Positions 37,811 to 47,180 of a stretch of DNA of 64,000 bases are shown piece after piece (position 1 is the first letter of the stretch; each line of letters opens with the position of its first letter). The stretch covers positions 1,550,001 to 1,614,000 of the forward strand of contig NZ_JAGIOB010000001.1 in the NCBI RefSeq assembly GCF_017876495.1. The letters run 5' to 3'. The DNA is from Microlunatus capsulatus (GTDB lineage Bacteria > Actinomycetota > Actinomycetes > Propionibacteriales > Propionibacteriaceae). The translations under genes and the position numbers were made by a program. The notes below the pieces were generated by a model. That model made no database searches and was not told where the DNA came from. It was given only the letters and a program-made list of their open reading frames with translations.

Positions 37811-39163
37811 GTGCCCGCAGCCCACCCGACCGTCGTGGTCGTCGGCGCCAGCCTGGCCGGCCTGCTGGCGGCGGCCGCCGCGGCGCGGGCGGGCCACCCC
37901 GTCACCGTCCTGGAGCGCGACGCCCTGACCGGTCCGCCCGGCCCGCGCCGGGGCGTGGCCCAGGGCGCCCAGCCGCACGTGCTGCTGCACCGCGGGCTGG
38001 CGGAGGCGACGACGCTGCTGCCCGGGCTGGGCGAGGACCTGCTCGCCGCGGGCGCCGTCCGCGTCGACACCGGGCGGCTCCCCTGGTTCGGCCCGGCCGG
38101 CTGGCAGCCGACCGATGTCCCCTCGTACGCCGTGCTCTCGCTGACCCGGCCGCTGCTCGAGCACGTGGTCCGGGAGCGGGTGCTGGCCCTGCCCGGGGTC
38201 GGGCTGCGCGGCGGGTGCCGGGTCCGCGGGCTGGAGCGCGCCGGCGGCCGCTGGCGGGTGCTGGTGGAGGACGGCCCGGACGAGGAGGCCGACCTGGTCG
38301 TCGACGCCTCCGGCCGCGGCTCCCGGCTGCCGACCTGGCTGGCCGCCCTGGGCCTCGCGGTCGAGGAGCCGGAGACCGTCGACGCCGGGCTCGGCTACGC
38401 GAGCCGGCTCTACCGGGCCCGCGACGGCCACCCGCTGACGAACGGCGCCGTCGTCCAGAGCACGACGGACAGCCCGCGCGGCGGCCTCGCCCTCCCCGTC
38501 GAGGACGGCGGCCTCCTCGTGCTGGCCTGCGGCTACGGCGAGCACCGCCCGGATCGCGACGTCGACCTCGTCGCGTACCTCGGCGGGCTCCGCGAGCCGG
38601 CCCTCGGCGAGCTGACGGCCGGCCTCGAGCCCGTCGGGGAGGTCGCGGTGCACCGGCAGACGGGCAACCGGCGCCACCAGCACGGGCGTCGCCGGGACTG
38701 GCCCGACGGGCTGCTCGCCGTCGGCGACGCGCTCTGCGCCTTCAACCCCGTCTACGGCCAGGGCATCACCGTCGCCGCCATCCAGGCCCGGCTGCTGGGC
38801 GAGGCCCTGCGCCGGCGGCGGGGCGGCAGCACCCGGCGGCTTCAGCGGCGGCTCCGCGCGGCGGCGGACCTGCCCTGGGCCGTGGCCACCGGCGAGGACC
38901 GCCGCTACCTCGACGGCACGACCCCCAGCCCCGCCGCCCGGCTGGTGGGGGCCTGGACCACCGAGGTCGGGAACCTCGCCGTGGCCGGGGACCGGCGCGC
39001 GCTCGTCGCGCTCGGCCGGCTGTACCACCTGATGGGCTCACCGCTGGAGCTCGCGCACCCGGCGCTGCTGCTGGCCGCCGCCCGTCGTCGTCGAGGCCCG
39101 GCGCAGCCGTCGGCGCCGCGCCCGCCCGAGCTCGAGGCGCTGCTCACCGCCGCCCACGGCTAG
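37811..39163 (+). CDS. FAD-dependent oxidoreductase / monooxygenase-like protein
   Basis: A 450-residue flavoprotein. The N-terminal dinucleotide-binding fold is seen as VVVVGASLAGLLAA, and the second FAD motif as GDALCAFNPVYGQGITVA. It resembles aromatic-ring hydroxylase/geranylgeranyl reductase-like proteins. Substrate is not known. The GTG has AGGAGG four bases upstream. It ends in a CTAG shared with the convergent DNA ligase gene. Confidence 0.85.
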   Translation: MPAAHPTVVVVGASLAGLLAAAAAARAGHPVTVLERDALTGPPGPRRGVAQGAQPHVLLHRGLAEATTLLPGLGEDLLAAGAVRVDTGRLPWFGPAGWQPTDVPSYAVLSLTRPLLEHVVRERVLALPGVGLRGGCRVRGLERAGGRWRVLVEDGPDEEADLVVDASGRGSRLPTWLAALGLAVEEPETVDAGLGYASRLYRARDGHPLTNGAVVQSTTDSPRGGLALPVEDGGLLVLACGYGEHRPDRDVDLVAYLGGLREPALGELTAGLEPVGEVAVHRQTGNRRHQHGRRRDWPDGLLAVGDALCAFNPVYGQGITVAAIQARLLGEALRRRRGGSTRRLQRRLRAAADLPWAVATGEDRRYLDGTTPSPAARLVGAWTTEVGNLAVAGDRRALVALGRLYHLMGSPLELAHPALLLAAARRRRGPAQPSAPRPPELEALLTAAHG

Positions 39164-40707
39164 CCCTCCTGCTCCTCCCCCGCCCGCAGCGGGCCGCCGA
39201 GGGCCCGCACGGTGTCCAACGTGTCCACCTCGTCGGGCGTCTTGTCGGGCCGGTAGCGCAGCACGCGGGCGAACCGGAGGGCGACGCCGCCGGGGTAGCG
39301 GGTGGAGGCCTGCAGCCCGTCGACCGCGATCTCGACGACCAGCGGCGGGTCGACGTGCACCGTGCCGGGCGTGCGCCGCACCTCGCGGGCCAGCAGCTGC
39401 TCGGTCTGCCAGCCCAGCAGCTCGTCGGTGAGGCCCTTGAAGGTCTTGCCGAGCATGACGAACCCGCCCGTCGCGGGGTCGCGGGCGGCCAGGTGCAGGT
39501 TCGAGAGCCAGCCCTGGCGGCGGCCGTGGCCCCACTCGGCGCCGACGACGGCCAGGTCGAACGTGTGCCGGGGCTTCACCTTGACCCACCCCGCGTCGCG
39601 GCGGCCGGCCGCGTAGGGAGCGTCGAGGTTCTTCACCACGACGCCCTCGTAGCCCTGCGCGACCGCCTCGGCGAAGGCCGTCGCCACGCCCGCCACGTCG
39701 GCGCAGGTGCGGCGCGGCACGCGGAGGGCGGCGGGCACCACGGTCTCCATCACCGCCAGCCGCTCGTGCAGCGGCTCGTCCAGCAGGTCGCGGCCGTCGA
39801 CGTGCAGCAGGTCGAAGAAGAACACCCGCAGCGGGCGGCCGCCCGGTGCCGGATCGGTGGCGCTCATCGTGCGCGAGGCCACCACCTGGAAGGCCTCCGG
39901 GGTGCCGTCGTCGCGCAGGGCCAGCACCTCCCCGTCCAGCACCAGCCGCTCGTGCGGCAGCGAGCGGGCCACCGCCACGACGTCGGGCAGCCGGGCGGTG
40001 ATGTCGTCGAGGCTGCGGGTGAAGACGGAGACCGCGTGCCCGTCGCGGTGCACCTGCACCCGGACGCCGTCGAGCTTGGCGTCGACGACGGCCGGCAGCC
40101 CGCTGCGCTCTGCCGCCGCCTCCGGTCCGGGGGCCGCCGCCGCGAGCATGGGCTGGACAGCCGTCCCCACCCGCAGCCCGACGGCCTCCAGCGCGGGCAG
40201 CCCGCCCCCGGCCAGCAGCCGGGCGGCCGTCGTGGTGGAGGAGGTGAGCATGGCGGCCCGCCGGACGGCCGCGACCGGCACCCCGAACGCCGCGGCCAGC
40301 CCCTCCTGCACCTGCGCCTCGAGGGCGCCCTGGCGGAGCTCCCCGGACACCAGACCGGCCAGCAGCCGCTGCTCGGCCGCCGTCGCCCGGCCGAACAGGT
40401 CGCGGACGGCCGCCGTCCGGGCCGCGGCGGAACCCGTCCCGGCCAGGCCCGCGACGGCGGCGAAGGCGGCGTCGACCTCGGCGACGGTCAGCGACGGCTC
40501 GGCGGCGGGCGGCGGCGCGTCCTGCAGGGTGCGCCAGCCGACGCCGGTGCGCCGCTGGCGCAGCGACCCGCTGAGGTAGGAGATCACGACCTCCACCTCC
40601 TCGGGAGCCGTGCCGGCCAGCACGGCGGCGATGAGGTCGCGCTTGGCCAGCCGCGACCGGGTGGCGGCGAGCGCGGCGGAGGTCTCCGCCAGACGGCTCA
40701 ACAACAT
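39160..40707 (-). CDS. ATP-dependent DNA ligase (LigB type)
   Basis: A 515-residue ligase with an N-terminal DNA-binding domain, the nucleotidyl lysine in VDAKLDGVRVQVH (Lys211), motif III VLDGEVLAL, motif IV GYEGVVVK, motif V VKVKPRHTFDL and an OB domain. This is the size and layout of mycobacterial LigB, an auxiliary to the essential NAD ligase. The stop codon overlaps that of the convergent flavoprotein gene (CTAG). Confidence 0.93.
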   Translation of the reverse strand: MLLSRLAETSAALAATRSRLAKRDLIAAVLAGTAPEEVEVVISYLSGSLRQRRTGVGWRTLQDAPPPAAEPSLTVAEVDAAFAAVAGLAGTGSAAARTAAVRDLFGRATAAEQRLLAGLVSGELRQGALEAQVQEGLAAAFGVPVAAVRRAAMLTSSTTTAARLLAGGGLPALEAVGLRVGTAVQPMLAAAAPGPEAAAERSGLPAVVDAKLDGVRVQVHRDGHAVSVFTRSLDDITARLPDVVAVARSLPHERLVLDGEVLALRDDGTPEAFQVVASRTMSATDPAPGGRPLRVFFFDLLHVDGRDLLDEPLHERLAVMETVVPAALRVPRRTCADVAGVATAFAEAVAQGYEGVVVKNLDAPYAAGRRDAGWVKVKPRHTFDLAVVGAEWGHGRRQGWLSNLHLAARDPATGGFVMLGKTFKGLTDELLGWQTEQLLAREVRRTPGTVHVDPPLVVEIAVDGLQASTRYPGGVALRFARVLRYRPDKTPDEVDTLDTVRALGGPLRAGEEQEG

Positions 40708-41271
40708 GGGGGCATCATGCCGCCCGGCGCTGACAGCGGGGCCGCACGGACCGGCGACGGACCGCCCGCGGCCCGGCGGAGGTGTGCTAAGAAGGCGGGG
40801 CCCTCCGCAGGGGTCACCCTTTCGTCAAGATCGGGGCGCGGGGAGCCCGGCCTGTTGACACCGAACCGGTTAAGTGATGGGTTGACCCCCAGACGTTCGA
40901 GGGAGAGCGAGGAGTGACGAAGATGTTGCCTGCCGGGGGTCGGCACGCCCGCGCCGCCTGCCCAGCCGCCGGTGCGGTCCGCACCGGTGCCGCGACGGCG
41001 TCACCCCCCACCTCCTCCACGTCCGACCCCGGCGCCGCGGGACCATCCAGCCCGGCGCCGGCGTGAGGCCTCCGGACCCGCGGGTCCCCGGCCACCGGCC
41101 CGGGTCCGCCCGGCGCCTCCCGGTCCGCGGCGCAGCCAGCGCCGCCGCCACCGCCCCACCCCGCCACCGCCCCACGGGCTGACCGCCGCCCCGCTGCGTC
41201 CGCTCACGCTCCACGCCCGACCGCTCGACTCATCGACCACAGCAACGACGCGATCCTCCGAAAGGACCTCG
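40708..41271 (+). other. 565-bp region before the ABC importer operon
   Basis: The region contains TTGACA at 40855-40860, immediately followed by the palindrome AACCGGTT (40864-40871), which could be a LacI-type operator. No matching -10 box is visible at 16-18 bp. Downstream is a small possible ORF (40914-41066), then ~200 bp rich in C and CCG repeats with no clear feature, ending in the GAAAGGA ribosome-binding site of the next gene. Confidence 0.4.
40914..41066 (+). CDS. Possible 50-codon leader ORF
   Basis: A GTG or, three codons later, an ATG (40923) preceded by GAGGAG opens a frame of 47-50 codons. The product is low-complexity Ala/Pro/Ser with one Cys and has no recognised domain. It could be a leader peptide of the importer operon or chance. 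Confidence 0.22.
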   Translation: MTKMLPAGGRHARAACPAAGAVRTGAATASPPTSSTSDPGAAGPSSPAPA

Positions 41272-43101
41272 ATGACCAACCCCGAGATCGACCCGGCAGC
41301 TCCCGCCTTCGGCGGCAGCCCGGCCCCGGCCCAGCCCTGGGGCACCAGCCGCCGGCGCTTCCTCTCCCTGTCCGGCCTCGCCGTGGGCGGCGCCCTCGTC
41401 GGCGTCGGCGCCACCGGCTGCGGCACCGCCCAGACGGGCAACAGCACCGGTGACGGCGCGGCCCAGGGCCGCCCCGGCGCCTCGGGCGACACCTTCTTCG
41501 TCGCCGGCTTCCAGTGGGGCCCGCCCACCAACTTCAACCCGGTCGGCGCGACGCCCCAGTGGCCCACCGCCGGGCGGCAGAGCCAGCTGATCTACGAGTC
41601 GCTCGTCCGCTTCAACCTCATCGACGGCTCGTTCTCCCCCGGCCTCGGCAAGGAGATCCAGCAGACCGACGACACCACGCTGACGGTCCCGCTGCAGGAG
41701 GGGACGAAGTTCTCCGACGGCAGCGAGCTCACCGCCGACGACGTCGTCTACACCTTCGAGCTGGCCAAGGACGTCAGCACCAGCTACTCCAGCGTGTGGA
41801 CCTACCTCGACTCGGTCACCGCCTCCGACCCGCGCACCGTGGTGTTCAAGGTCAAGACGGACCCCTACAACCCGGGCTCGGTCAAGGACGCCATCGCCAA
41901 CGTCTACATCCTGCCGAAGGCGATCTGGAGCAAGTTCAGCAACGACAGCATCACCGCCGAGACGAACCTGCAGCCGATCGGCTCCGGTCCCTACCTGATG
42001 GACAAGGCCGACCAGACCCAGGTCGCGCTCAAGCGCAACGACGACTACTGGGGTAAGGAGGTCTACGGCACGCCCGCCCCGCTGGCGATCGTGCACCCGA
42101 TCTTCAAGAGCAACAACGACGGCGACCTCAAGCTGGCCAGCGGCGAGATCGACGCCAGCCAGCAGTTCACCGCCCAGATCTGGAAGATGTGGGAGGACCA
42201 GAAGAAGCCGGTCAAGACCTGGCTCAAGGACAAGCCGTACTACCTGCCGGGCAACCTGCCGCTGCTGATCATGAACCTGGAGCGCAAGGGCCTCGACAAC
42301 CCGAAGGTGCGCCAGGCGATCGCCTACGCGATCGACTACCCGAACATCGCGGCGACGGCCATGTCCAGCTACTCCGACCCGGCCAAGGCCAGCCTCATCG
42401 TCCCCGTCGGCTACGAGTCGAAGTACTTCGACCAGGCCGGCGTCGACTCCGAGGGCTGGTCCTTCAACAAGGAGAAGGCCGTCGAGATCCTCGAGGGCGA
42501 GCTGAACTGCACCAAGGGCTCCGACGGCATCTACTCCCTGCCCGACGGCACCAAGCTGGGCGGCTGGGAGCTCATCACCCCGACCGGCTGGACCGACTGG
42601 AACACCGCCTGCGAGATCGTCGCCAAGTCCGCCAAGGCGGTCGGCATCGGCATCGAGACGAAGTTCCCGCAGGCCCCGACCATGCAGAAGGCCATGCAGA
42701 ACGCTGACTTCGACCTCTGCATGTACTCCTACACCGGCGTCACCGCCGCCAGCCCGTGGGTCCGCTTCCGCGACGCCATGGACGACCGGGGTGTGCCGGA
42801 GGCCGGCAAGACCGCCTTCTTCAACTACAACCGGTTCTCCCACCCCGACGTGCCGGGCCTGCTGGACGCGGCCGCCGGCGCGAAGACCGACGAGGAGGCC
42901 GTGGCGGCCTACACGGCGCTCGACAAGATCTACCGCGAGCAGATCCCGGTCGTCCCGCTCATGTACCGCCCGCTGGAGTTCTACGAGGTGAACGAGACGA
43001 ACTGGACGGGCTTCCCGACCGAGGACGACCCGTACGCCCCGCCGATGTGGCAGGGAGCCGGCATCAACTGGCTGTTCAAGATCAAGAAGGTGGGCAGCTA
43101 G
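41272..43101 (+). CDS. Family 5 solute-binding lipoprotein of an ABC importer
   Basis: A 609-residue extracellular binding protein of the SBP_bac_5 family. The N-terminus has a twin-arginine motif (SRRRFLSLSG, residues 26-35) and a Cys at ~50 in GATGC, pointing to a Tat-exported lipoprotein. Family blocks follow: LIYESLVRFN, PLQEGTKFSDG and LTADDVVYTFELAKD. Homologues carry peptides or beta-linked oligosaccharides; the FQWGPPTNFNP opening is one I associate with sugar-binding members, but this is uncertain. A GAAAGGA site precedes the ATG. Confidence 0.92.
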   Translation: MTNPEIDPAAPAFGGSPAPAQPWGTSRRRFLSLSGLAVGGALVGVGATGCGTAQTGNSTGDGAAQGRPGASGDTFFVAGFQWGPPTNFNPVGATPQWPTAGRQSQLIYESLVRFNLIDGSFSPGLGKEIQQTDDTTLTVPLQEGTKFSDGSELTADDVVYTFELAKDVSTSYSSVWTYLDSVTASDPRTVVFKVKTDPYNPGSVKDAIANVYILPKAIWSKFSNDSITAETNLQPIGSGPYLMDKADQTQVALKRNDDYWGKEVYGTPAPLAIVHPIFKSNNDGDLKLASGEIDASQQFTAQIWKMWEDQKKPVKTWLKDKPYYLPGNLPLLIMNLERKGLDNPKVRQAIAYAIDYPNIAATAMSSYSDPAKASLIVPVGYESKYFDQAGVDSEGWSFNKEKAVEILEGELNCTKGSDGIYSLPDGTKLGGWELITPTGWTDWNTACEIVAKSAKAVGIGIETKFPQAPTMQKAMQNADFDLCMYSYTGVTAASPWVRFRDAMDDRGVPEAGKTAFFNYNRFSHPDVPGLLDAAAGAKTDEEAVAAYTALDKIYREQIPVVPLMYRPLEFYEVNETNWTGFPTEDDPYAPPMWQGAGINWLFKIKKVGS

Positions 43102-43134
43102 AGGACCGCGAGAGCTCGAGAGGACTGACCGACC

Positions 43135-44145
43135 ATGGGCCTGACCCGTTACCTCGGACGAAGACTGTTGTGGTTCCTCGGCACCCTCGTGGTGGCGCTG
43201 CTGCTCAACTTCTTCCTGCCACGTCTGATCCCCGGCAACCCGGTGGACTCCATCGTCAGCAACCTGGCCCGAGGGGGCGGGGTCGGCGGCGAGGACCTGA
43301 AGATCATCTACGAGAACTACAACCGCGAGTTCGGGCTGGACAAGCCGATCTGGCAGCAGTTCTTCATCTACCTGGGCCAGCTGGCCCAGGGGAACCTCGG
43401 GACCTCGTTCGCGCAGTACCCCGCCTCGGTGAACACCCTGGTCGGTCAGTCCCTGCCCTGGAGCATCGTGCTCCAGGTGCCGGCGATCCTCATCGGCTGG
43501 GTCGTCGGGAACATCCTCGGCGCGATGGCCGCCTTCCGCGGCGGCTGGTTCGACCGCGGCGCCTTCGTGACGTCGCTGTTCGCCACCTCCATCCCCTACT
43601 ACTGCCTGGCGATCCTGCTGCTCTTCATCGTCGGGGTGCAGATGGGCGTGCTGCCCATCGGCGGGGCCTACTCCTTCGGGCTCAGCCCCGAGTTCAGCGC
43701 CGCGTTCTTCGGTGACGCGATCACCTACTTCTGGCTGCCGTTCTGGTCGCTGGTGATCGTGTTCATCGGCGGCCAGGCCGTCGGCATGCGCTCGATGGCC
43801 ATCTACGAGCTCGGCGCCGACTACGTGAACTACGGCCGCGGCCTCGGGCTCACCGACAACCGGATCACGGGCTACGTGTTCCGCAACGCGATGCTGCCCC
43901 AGATCACCGGGCTGGCGCTGTCCATCAGCGGCCTGGTCGGCGGCGCCCTCGTCACCGAGCTGGTGTTCTCCTACCCGGGCGTGGGCACCCTGCTGTTCAA
44001 CGCGATCAGCACCGTCGACTACCCGGTCATCCAGGCGGTCACGCTGATCATCACCCTGGCCGTGCTGCTGGCCAACTTCGCCGTCGACATCGTCAACGGC
44101 CTGATCGACCCCCGGATCCGGGCCGCACGGAGTGGAGAGCGCTGA
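43135..44145 (+). CDS. ABC importer permease (DppB/OppB type)
   Basis: A 336-residue permease with six membrane segments. The N-terminus (YLGRRLLWFLGTLVVALLLNFFLPRLIPGNP) and the EAA loop (ELGADYVNYGRGLGLTDNRI...FRNAMLP) are characteristic. Pairs with the next permease. The stop and the next start overlap by one base (TGATG). Confidence 0.95.
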   Translation: MGLTRYLGRRLLWFLGTLVVALLLNFFLPRLIPGNPVDSIVSNLARGGGVGGEDLKIIYENYNREFGLDKPIWQQFFIYLGQLAQGNLGTSFAQYPASVNTLVGQSLPWSIVLQVPAILIGWVVGNILGAMAAFRGGWFDRGAFVTSLFATSIPYYCLAILLLFIVGVQMGVLPIGGAYSFGLSPEFSAAFFGDAITYFWLPFWSLVIVFIGGQAVGMRSMAIYELGADYVNYGRGLGLTDNRITGYVFRNAMLPQITGLALSISGLVGGALVTELVFSYPGVGTLLFNAISTVDYPVIQAVTLIITLAVLLANFAVDIVNGLIDPRIRAARSGER

Positions 44146-45107
44146 TGAAGTCGATCAACCTGACCCCGAGGTTCTGGTTCGCCGCCGTCCTCGTGCTCAT
44201 CACCCTGTTCATCGGCCTGGTCGGGCCGTTCATCGTGCGGACCGACCCGGACGCCGTCATCGGCGGGCTCTACGACGCCCCCTCGGGCACCCTGCCGCTG
44301 CTGCTGGGCACCGACAACGAGGGCCAGAGCGTGCTCGCGAACCTCGTGTACGGCACCCGGACGTCGCTGCTCGTGGGGCTGGTCGCCGGCATCATCGCCA
44401 GCACCATCGGCCTGGTCCTCGGCCTGGTGGCCGGGTACCAGGGCGGCTGGCTCGACGACGCCATCTCGGGCCTCACCAACGTCGCCCTGGCCATCCCCTC
44501 CATCGTGCTCGTGATCCTGCTGGGCATCGCGCTCAACAACCGCAGCTCGCTGGCCCTGGCCTTCATCATCGGCATCACCTCCTGGCCGTGGATGGCGCGC
44601 GCGGTGCGCGCGCAGTCCACGAGCATCCGGGCCCGCGAGCACATCGACGTCGCCCGGCTGTCCGGGGCGTCGTGGGTGAGCATCCTGAGCCGCGACGTGC
44701 TCCCCTACCTGCTCAGCTACGTCGTGATGGCGTTCGTGCTGCAGGTGTCCGGCGCGATCCTGGCCGAGGCGGCGCTCAGCCTGCTCGGCCTCGGCCCGTC
44801 CGGTACCACCAGCCTGGGCGTGATGCTCTACTGGGCCCTCCAGTGGGGCTCGATCCGCACCGGCGCGATCTGGGCCTTCCTGCCGCCCACGGTCATGCTG
44901 ACGCTGATCGCCTTCTCCCTGCTGCTCCTGCAGTCCAGCCTCGACGAGGTCTTCAACCCGCGGCTGCGCCGCGGCAAGCTGGCCAAGCGGAAGACGAAGG
45001 GCGGGCAGCCGCTGCCGCTGCCCGTCGCGACCGCGGCCCCCACCCCCGTGGGGGCGGCCGGCATCGTCGAGAACCCCGTCCCCGCGTCCACCGGAGGAAC
45101 CCGATGA
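44145..45107 (+). CDS. ABC importer permease (DppC/OppC type)
   Basis: A 320-residue permease with six membrane segments. GTDNEGQSVLANLVYGTRTSLLVG is the typical OppC opening; the EAA loop is REHIDVARLSGASW...DVLPYL. The last ~45 residues are a Pro/Ala-rich cytoplasmic tail. Its TGA overlaps the ATG of the next gene (ATGA). Confidence 0.95.
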   Translation: MKSINLTPRFWFAAVLVLITLFIGLVGPFIVRTDPDAVIGGLYDAPSGTLPLLLGTDNEGQSVLANLVYGTRTSLLVGLVAGIIASTIGLVLGLVAGYQGGWLDDAISGLTNVALAIPSIVLVILLGIALNNRSSLALAFIIGITSWPWMARAVRAQSTSIRAREHIDVARLSGASWVSILSRDVLPYLLSYVVMAFVLQVSGAILAEAALSLLGLGPSGTTSLGVMLYWALQWGSIRTGAIWAFLPPTVMLTLIAFSLLLLQSSLDEVFNPRLRRGKLAKRKTKGGQPLPLPVATAAPTPVGAAGIVENPVPASTGGTR

Positions 45108-46252
45108 CCCGGCTGCTCAACGCCGAGAACCTGCGCGCGGCCTACCGCACGCCTGACGGCCGGCAGGTCTTCGCCGTCGACGACGTCAGCGTCTACATCG
45201 ACGAGGGCGAGGTGCTCGGCGTCGCCGGCGAGTCCGGCTCCGGCAAGTCGACCCTCGGCGCGATCCTCTCCCTCACCACCCGGCCCCCGCTCTACGTCGA
45301 GAGCGGCACGCTCGAGATCGACGGCAAGCGCCAGGAGCTCGGCGAGCGGAGCAAGATCCCCCGCACCTGGCGCGGCTCGGTCGTCTCCCTGCTGCCGCAG
45401 GGCGCGATGAACTCGATCAGCCCCACCCAGCGGGTGCGGGACCTCGTGTTCGACGTCATGCGGGCCCACGACCGCAGCATCAAGCGGGACGAGGCCCTCG
45501 ACCGGGCCCGCGACCGGCTGAAGTCGCTGGACCTGCCCGTCCGGGTGCTCGACTCCTACCCCCACCAGCTGTCCGGGGGCATGAAGCAGCGGACCGTGAC
45601 GATCATCTCGACGCTGCTGAACCCGCGGCTGCTGATCGCCGACGAGCCGACCTCCGCGCTCGACGTGTCGTCGCAGAAGGCGCTCATCGACATGCTGCTG
45701 CAGATGCTGGAGCAGAAGATCATGTCGGGCGTCGTCTTCGTCACCCACGACCTGCCGGTGCTGCGCACGGTCTCGGACCGGATCGCCATCATGTACGCCG
45801 GCAAGATCGTCGAGGTGGGCGACGCCGAGGAGATCACCGAGCGGCCGCGCCACCCCTACGCGGGCGCGCTGCTCGGCGCGGTCCTGGTGCCCGAGCCCCG
45901 CTACCGCGAGATGCGGGTCTTCGGCATCCCCGGCTCGCCGCCCAGCCTGCTGGACCCGCCGACCGGCTGCCGGTTCCACCCGCGCTGCGGCGTGGCCTAC
46001 GCGGAGTGCGCCACCGAGGAGCCGCCGCACGTCGGCGACGAGCTGCGCTTCTCCAAGTGCTTCTGGGCCAAGAAGCACCCCGGCGAGTCGGTGCCGCTGG
46101 AGGCCGTGACGTCGGACTCGCTGGCCGAGGCCGACCCGGTGGGCACGGACCCGCGTCCCGCGGAGTCCGAGGAGCACGACGACGAGGACGGACCGGCCCG
46201 CACGGGGTCGGCGCAGGGCCGCGAGGTCCCGACGGGAGGGGTGTCGGCATGA
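45104..46252 (+). CDS. ABC importer ATP-binding protein (DppD/OppD type)
   Basis: A 382-residue ATPase with Walker A GESGSGKST, signature LSGGMKQR and Walker B LLIADEPTSALD. The C-terminal oligopeptide/dipeptide domain has the Cys-rich GCRFHPRCGVAYAEC, which in relatives binds an iron-sulfur cluster. An unusual acidic tail of ~60 residues follows. ATGA overlaps on both sides. Confidence 0.94.
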   Translation: MTRLLNAENLRAAYRTPDGRQVFAVDDVSVYIDEGEVLGVAGESGSGKSTLGAILSLTTRPPLYVESGTLEIDGKRQELGERSKIPRTWRGSVVSLLPQGAMNSISPTQRVRDLVFDVMRAHDRSIKRDEALDRARDRLKSLDLPVRVLDSYPHQLSGGMKQRTVTIISTLLNPRLLIADEPTSALDVSSQKALIDMLLQMLEQKIMSGVVFVTHDLPVLRTVSDRIAIMYAGKIVEVGDAEEITERPRHPYAGALLGAVLVPEPRYREMRVFGIPGSPPSLLDPPTGCRFHPRCGVAYAECATEEPPHVGDELRFSKCFWAKKHPGESVPLEAVTSDSLAEADPVGTDPRPAESEEHDDEDGPARTGSAQGREVPTGGVSA

Positions 46253-47088
46253 GCGAGGACGTGCTGGTCGCCAGCGGGGTGAGCAAGACCTTCGGCCACG
46301 GCAAGAACGTCGTCGAGGCCGTCAAGGACGTCTCCTTCGCCCTGGCGGAGAACGAGGTCGTCACCGTCGTCGGCGAGAGCGGCTCGGGCAAGTCGACGCT
46401 GGCCCGGATGGTGCTGGGCCTCATGCCCATCACCTCGGGCACGATGACCTTCCGCGGCAACGACGTCAGCAAGATGAACGCCCGCGGCCGGACCGACTAC
46501 TGGAAGGACGTCCAGGCGGTCTTCCAGGACCCGTTCTCGTCCTTCAACCAGTTCTTCACCGTGCGCCGGCTGCTGGCCCGCTCGATGCGGCTGCTGGACG
46601 ACAAGGTCGGCGCCGAGCGGCTGGAGGAGGCCCTGGGCCACGTCGGGTTCCCGAACCCGGCCGACGTCCTGGACCGCTACCCGCACGAGCTCTCGGGCGG
46701 GCAGCGCCAGCGCGTCATGATCGCGCGGGCGCTGATGATGCGGCCCAAGCTGCTGGTGGCCGACGAGGCGACGTCGATGCTCGACGCCTCCCTGCGGGTG
46801 AACGTGCTCAACGTGCTCACCGACCTGCGCGAGCAGCTCGGCATGACGGTCCTGTTCATCACCCACGACATCGGCCAGGCCTGCTACGTGGCCGACCGGG
46901 TGCTCGTCATGGAGCACGGGGTGATGGTGGAGCAGGGGCGGGCCGAGGACGTCATCTTCAACCCGCAGCACGAGTACACCCAGCGGCTGCTGGCCGACGT
47001 GCCGAAGCTGCACGAGGTCCAGGACCTCACCCGCGCCCGGGTGTCGGACGGCCCGTCCGCCTCCGGCGCGCACGCCCAGCGGGTCTAG
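46249..47088 (+). CDS. ABC importer ATP-binding protein (DppF/OppF type)
   Basis: A 279-residue ATPase with Walker A GESGSGKST, Q loop VFQDPFSSFNQ and signature LSGGQRQR. The Walker B neighbourhood is VADEATSMLDAS, with Ala for the usual Pro after DE. The C-terminus ends without the Cys-rich motif. It is the last gene of the importer operon and is followed by a strong terminator. Confidence 0.94.
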   Translation: MSEDVLVASGVSKTFGHGKNVVEAVKDVSFALAENEVVTVVGESGSGKSTLARMVLGLMPITSGTMTFRGNDVSKMNARGRTDYWKDVQAVFQDPFSSFNQFFTVRRLLARSMRLLDDKVGAERLEEALGHVGFPNPADVLDRYPHELSGGQRQRVMIARALMMRPKLLVADEATSMLDASLRVNVLNVLTDLREQLGMTVLFITHDIGQACYVADRVLVMEHGVMVEQGRAEDVIFNPQHEYTQRLLADVPKLHEVQDLTRARVSDGPSASGAHAQRV

Positions 47089-47108
47089 CACCCGCACTCC
47101 CCCGGACT

Positions 47109-47148
47109 GCGAGGCCGGCCGCGGAACAGGCCCCGCGGCCGGCCTCGC
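47109..47148 (+). terminator. Terminator of the importer operon
   Basis: A perfect 16-bp stem, GCGAGGCCGGCCGCGG and its complement, with an 8-nt loop, 20 bp after the last stop. It also lies beyond the end of the convergent SDR gene. Confidence 0.85.
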
Positions 47149-47180
47149 GCCTTCCCCGGCGCGGCCGGCGACGGACCGGC

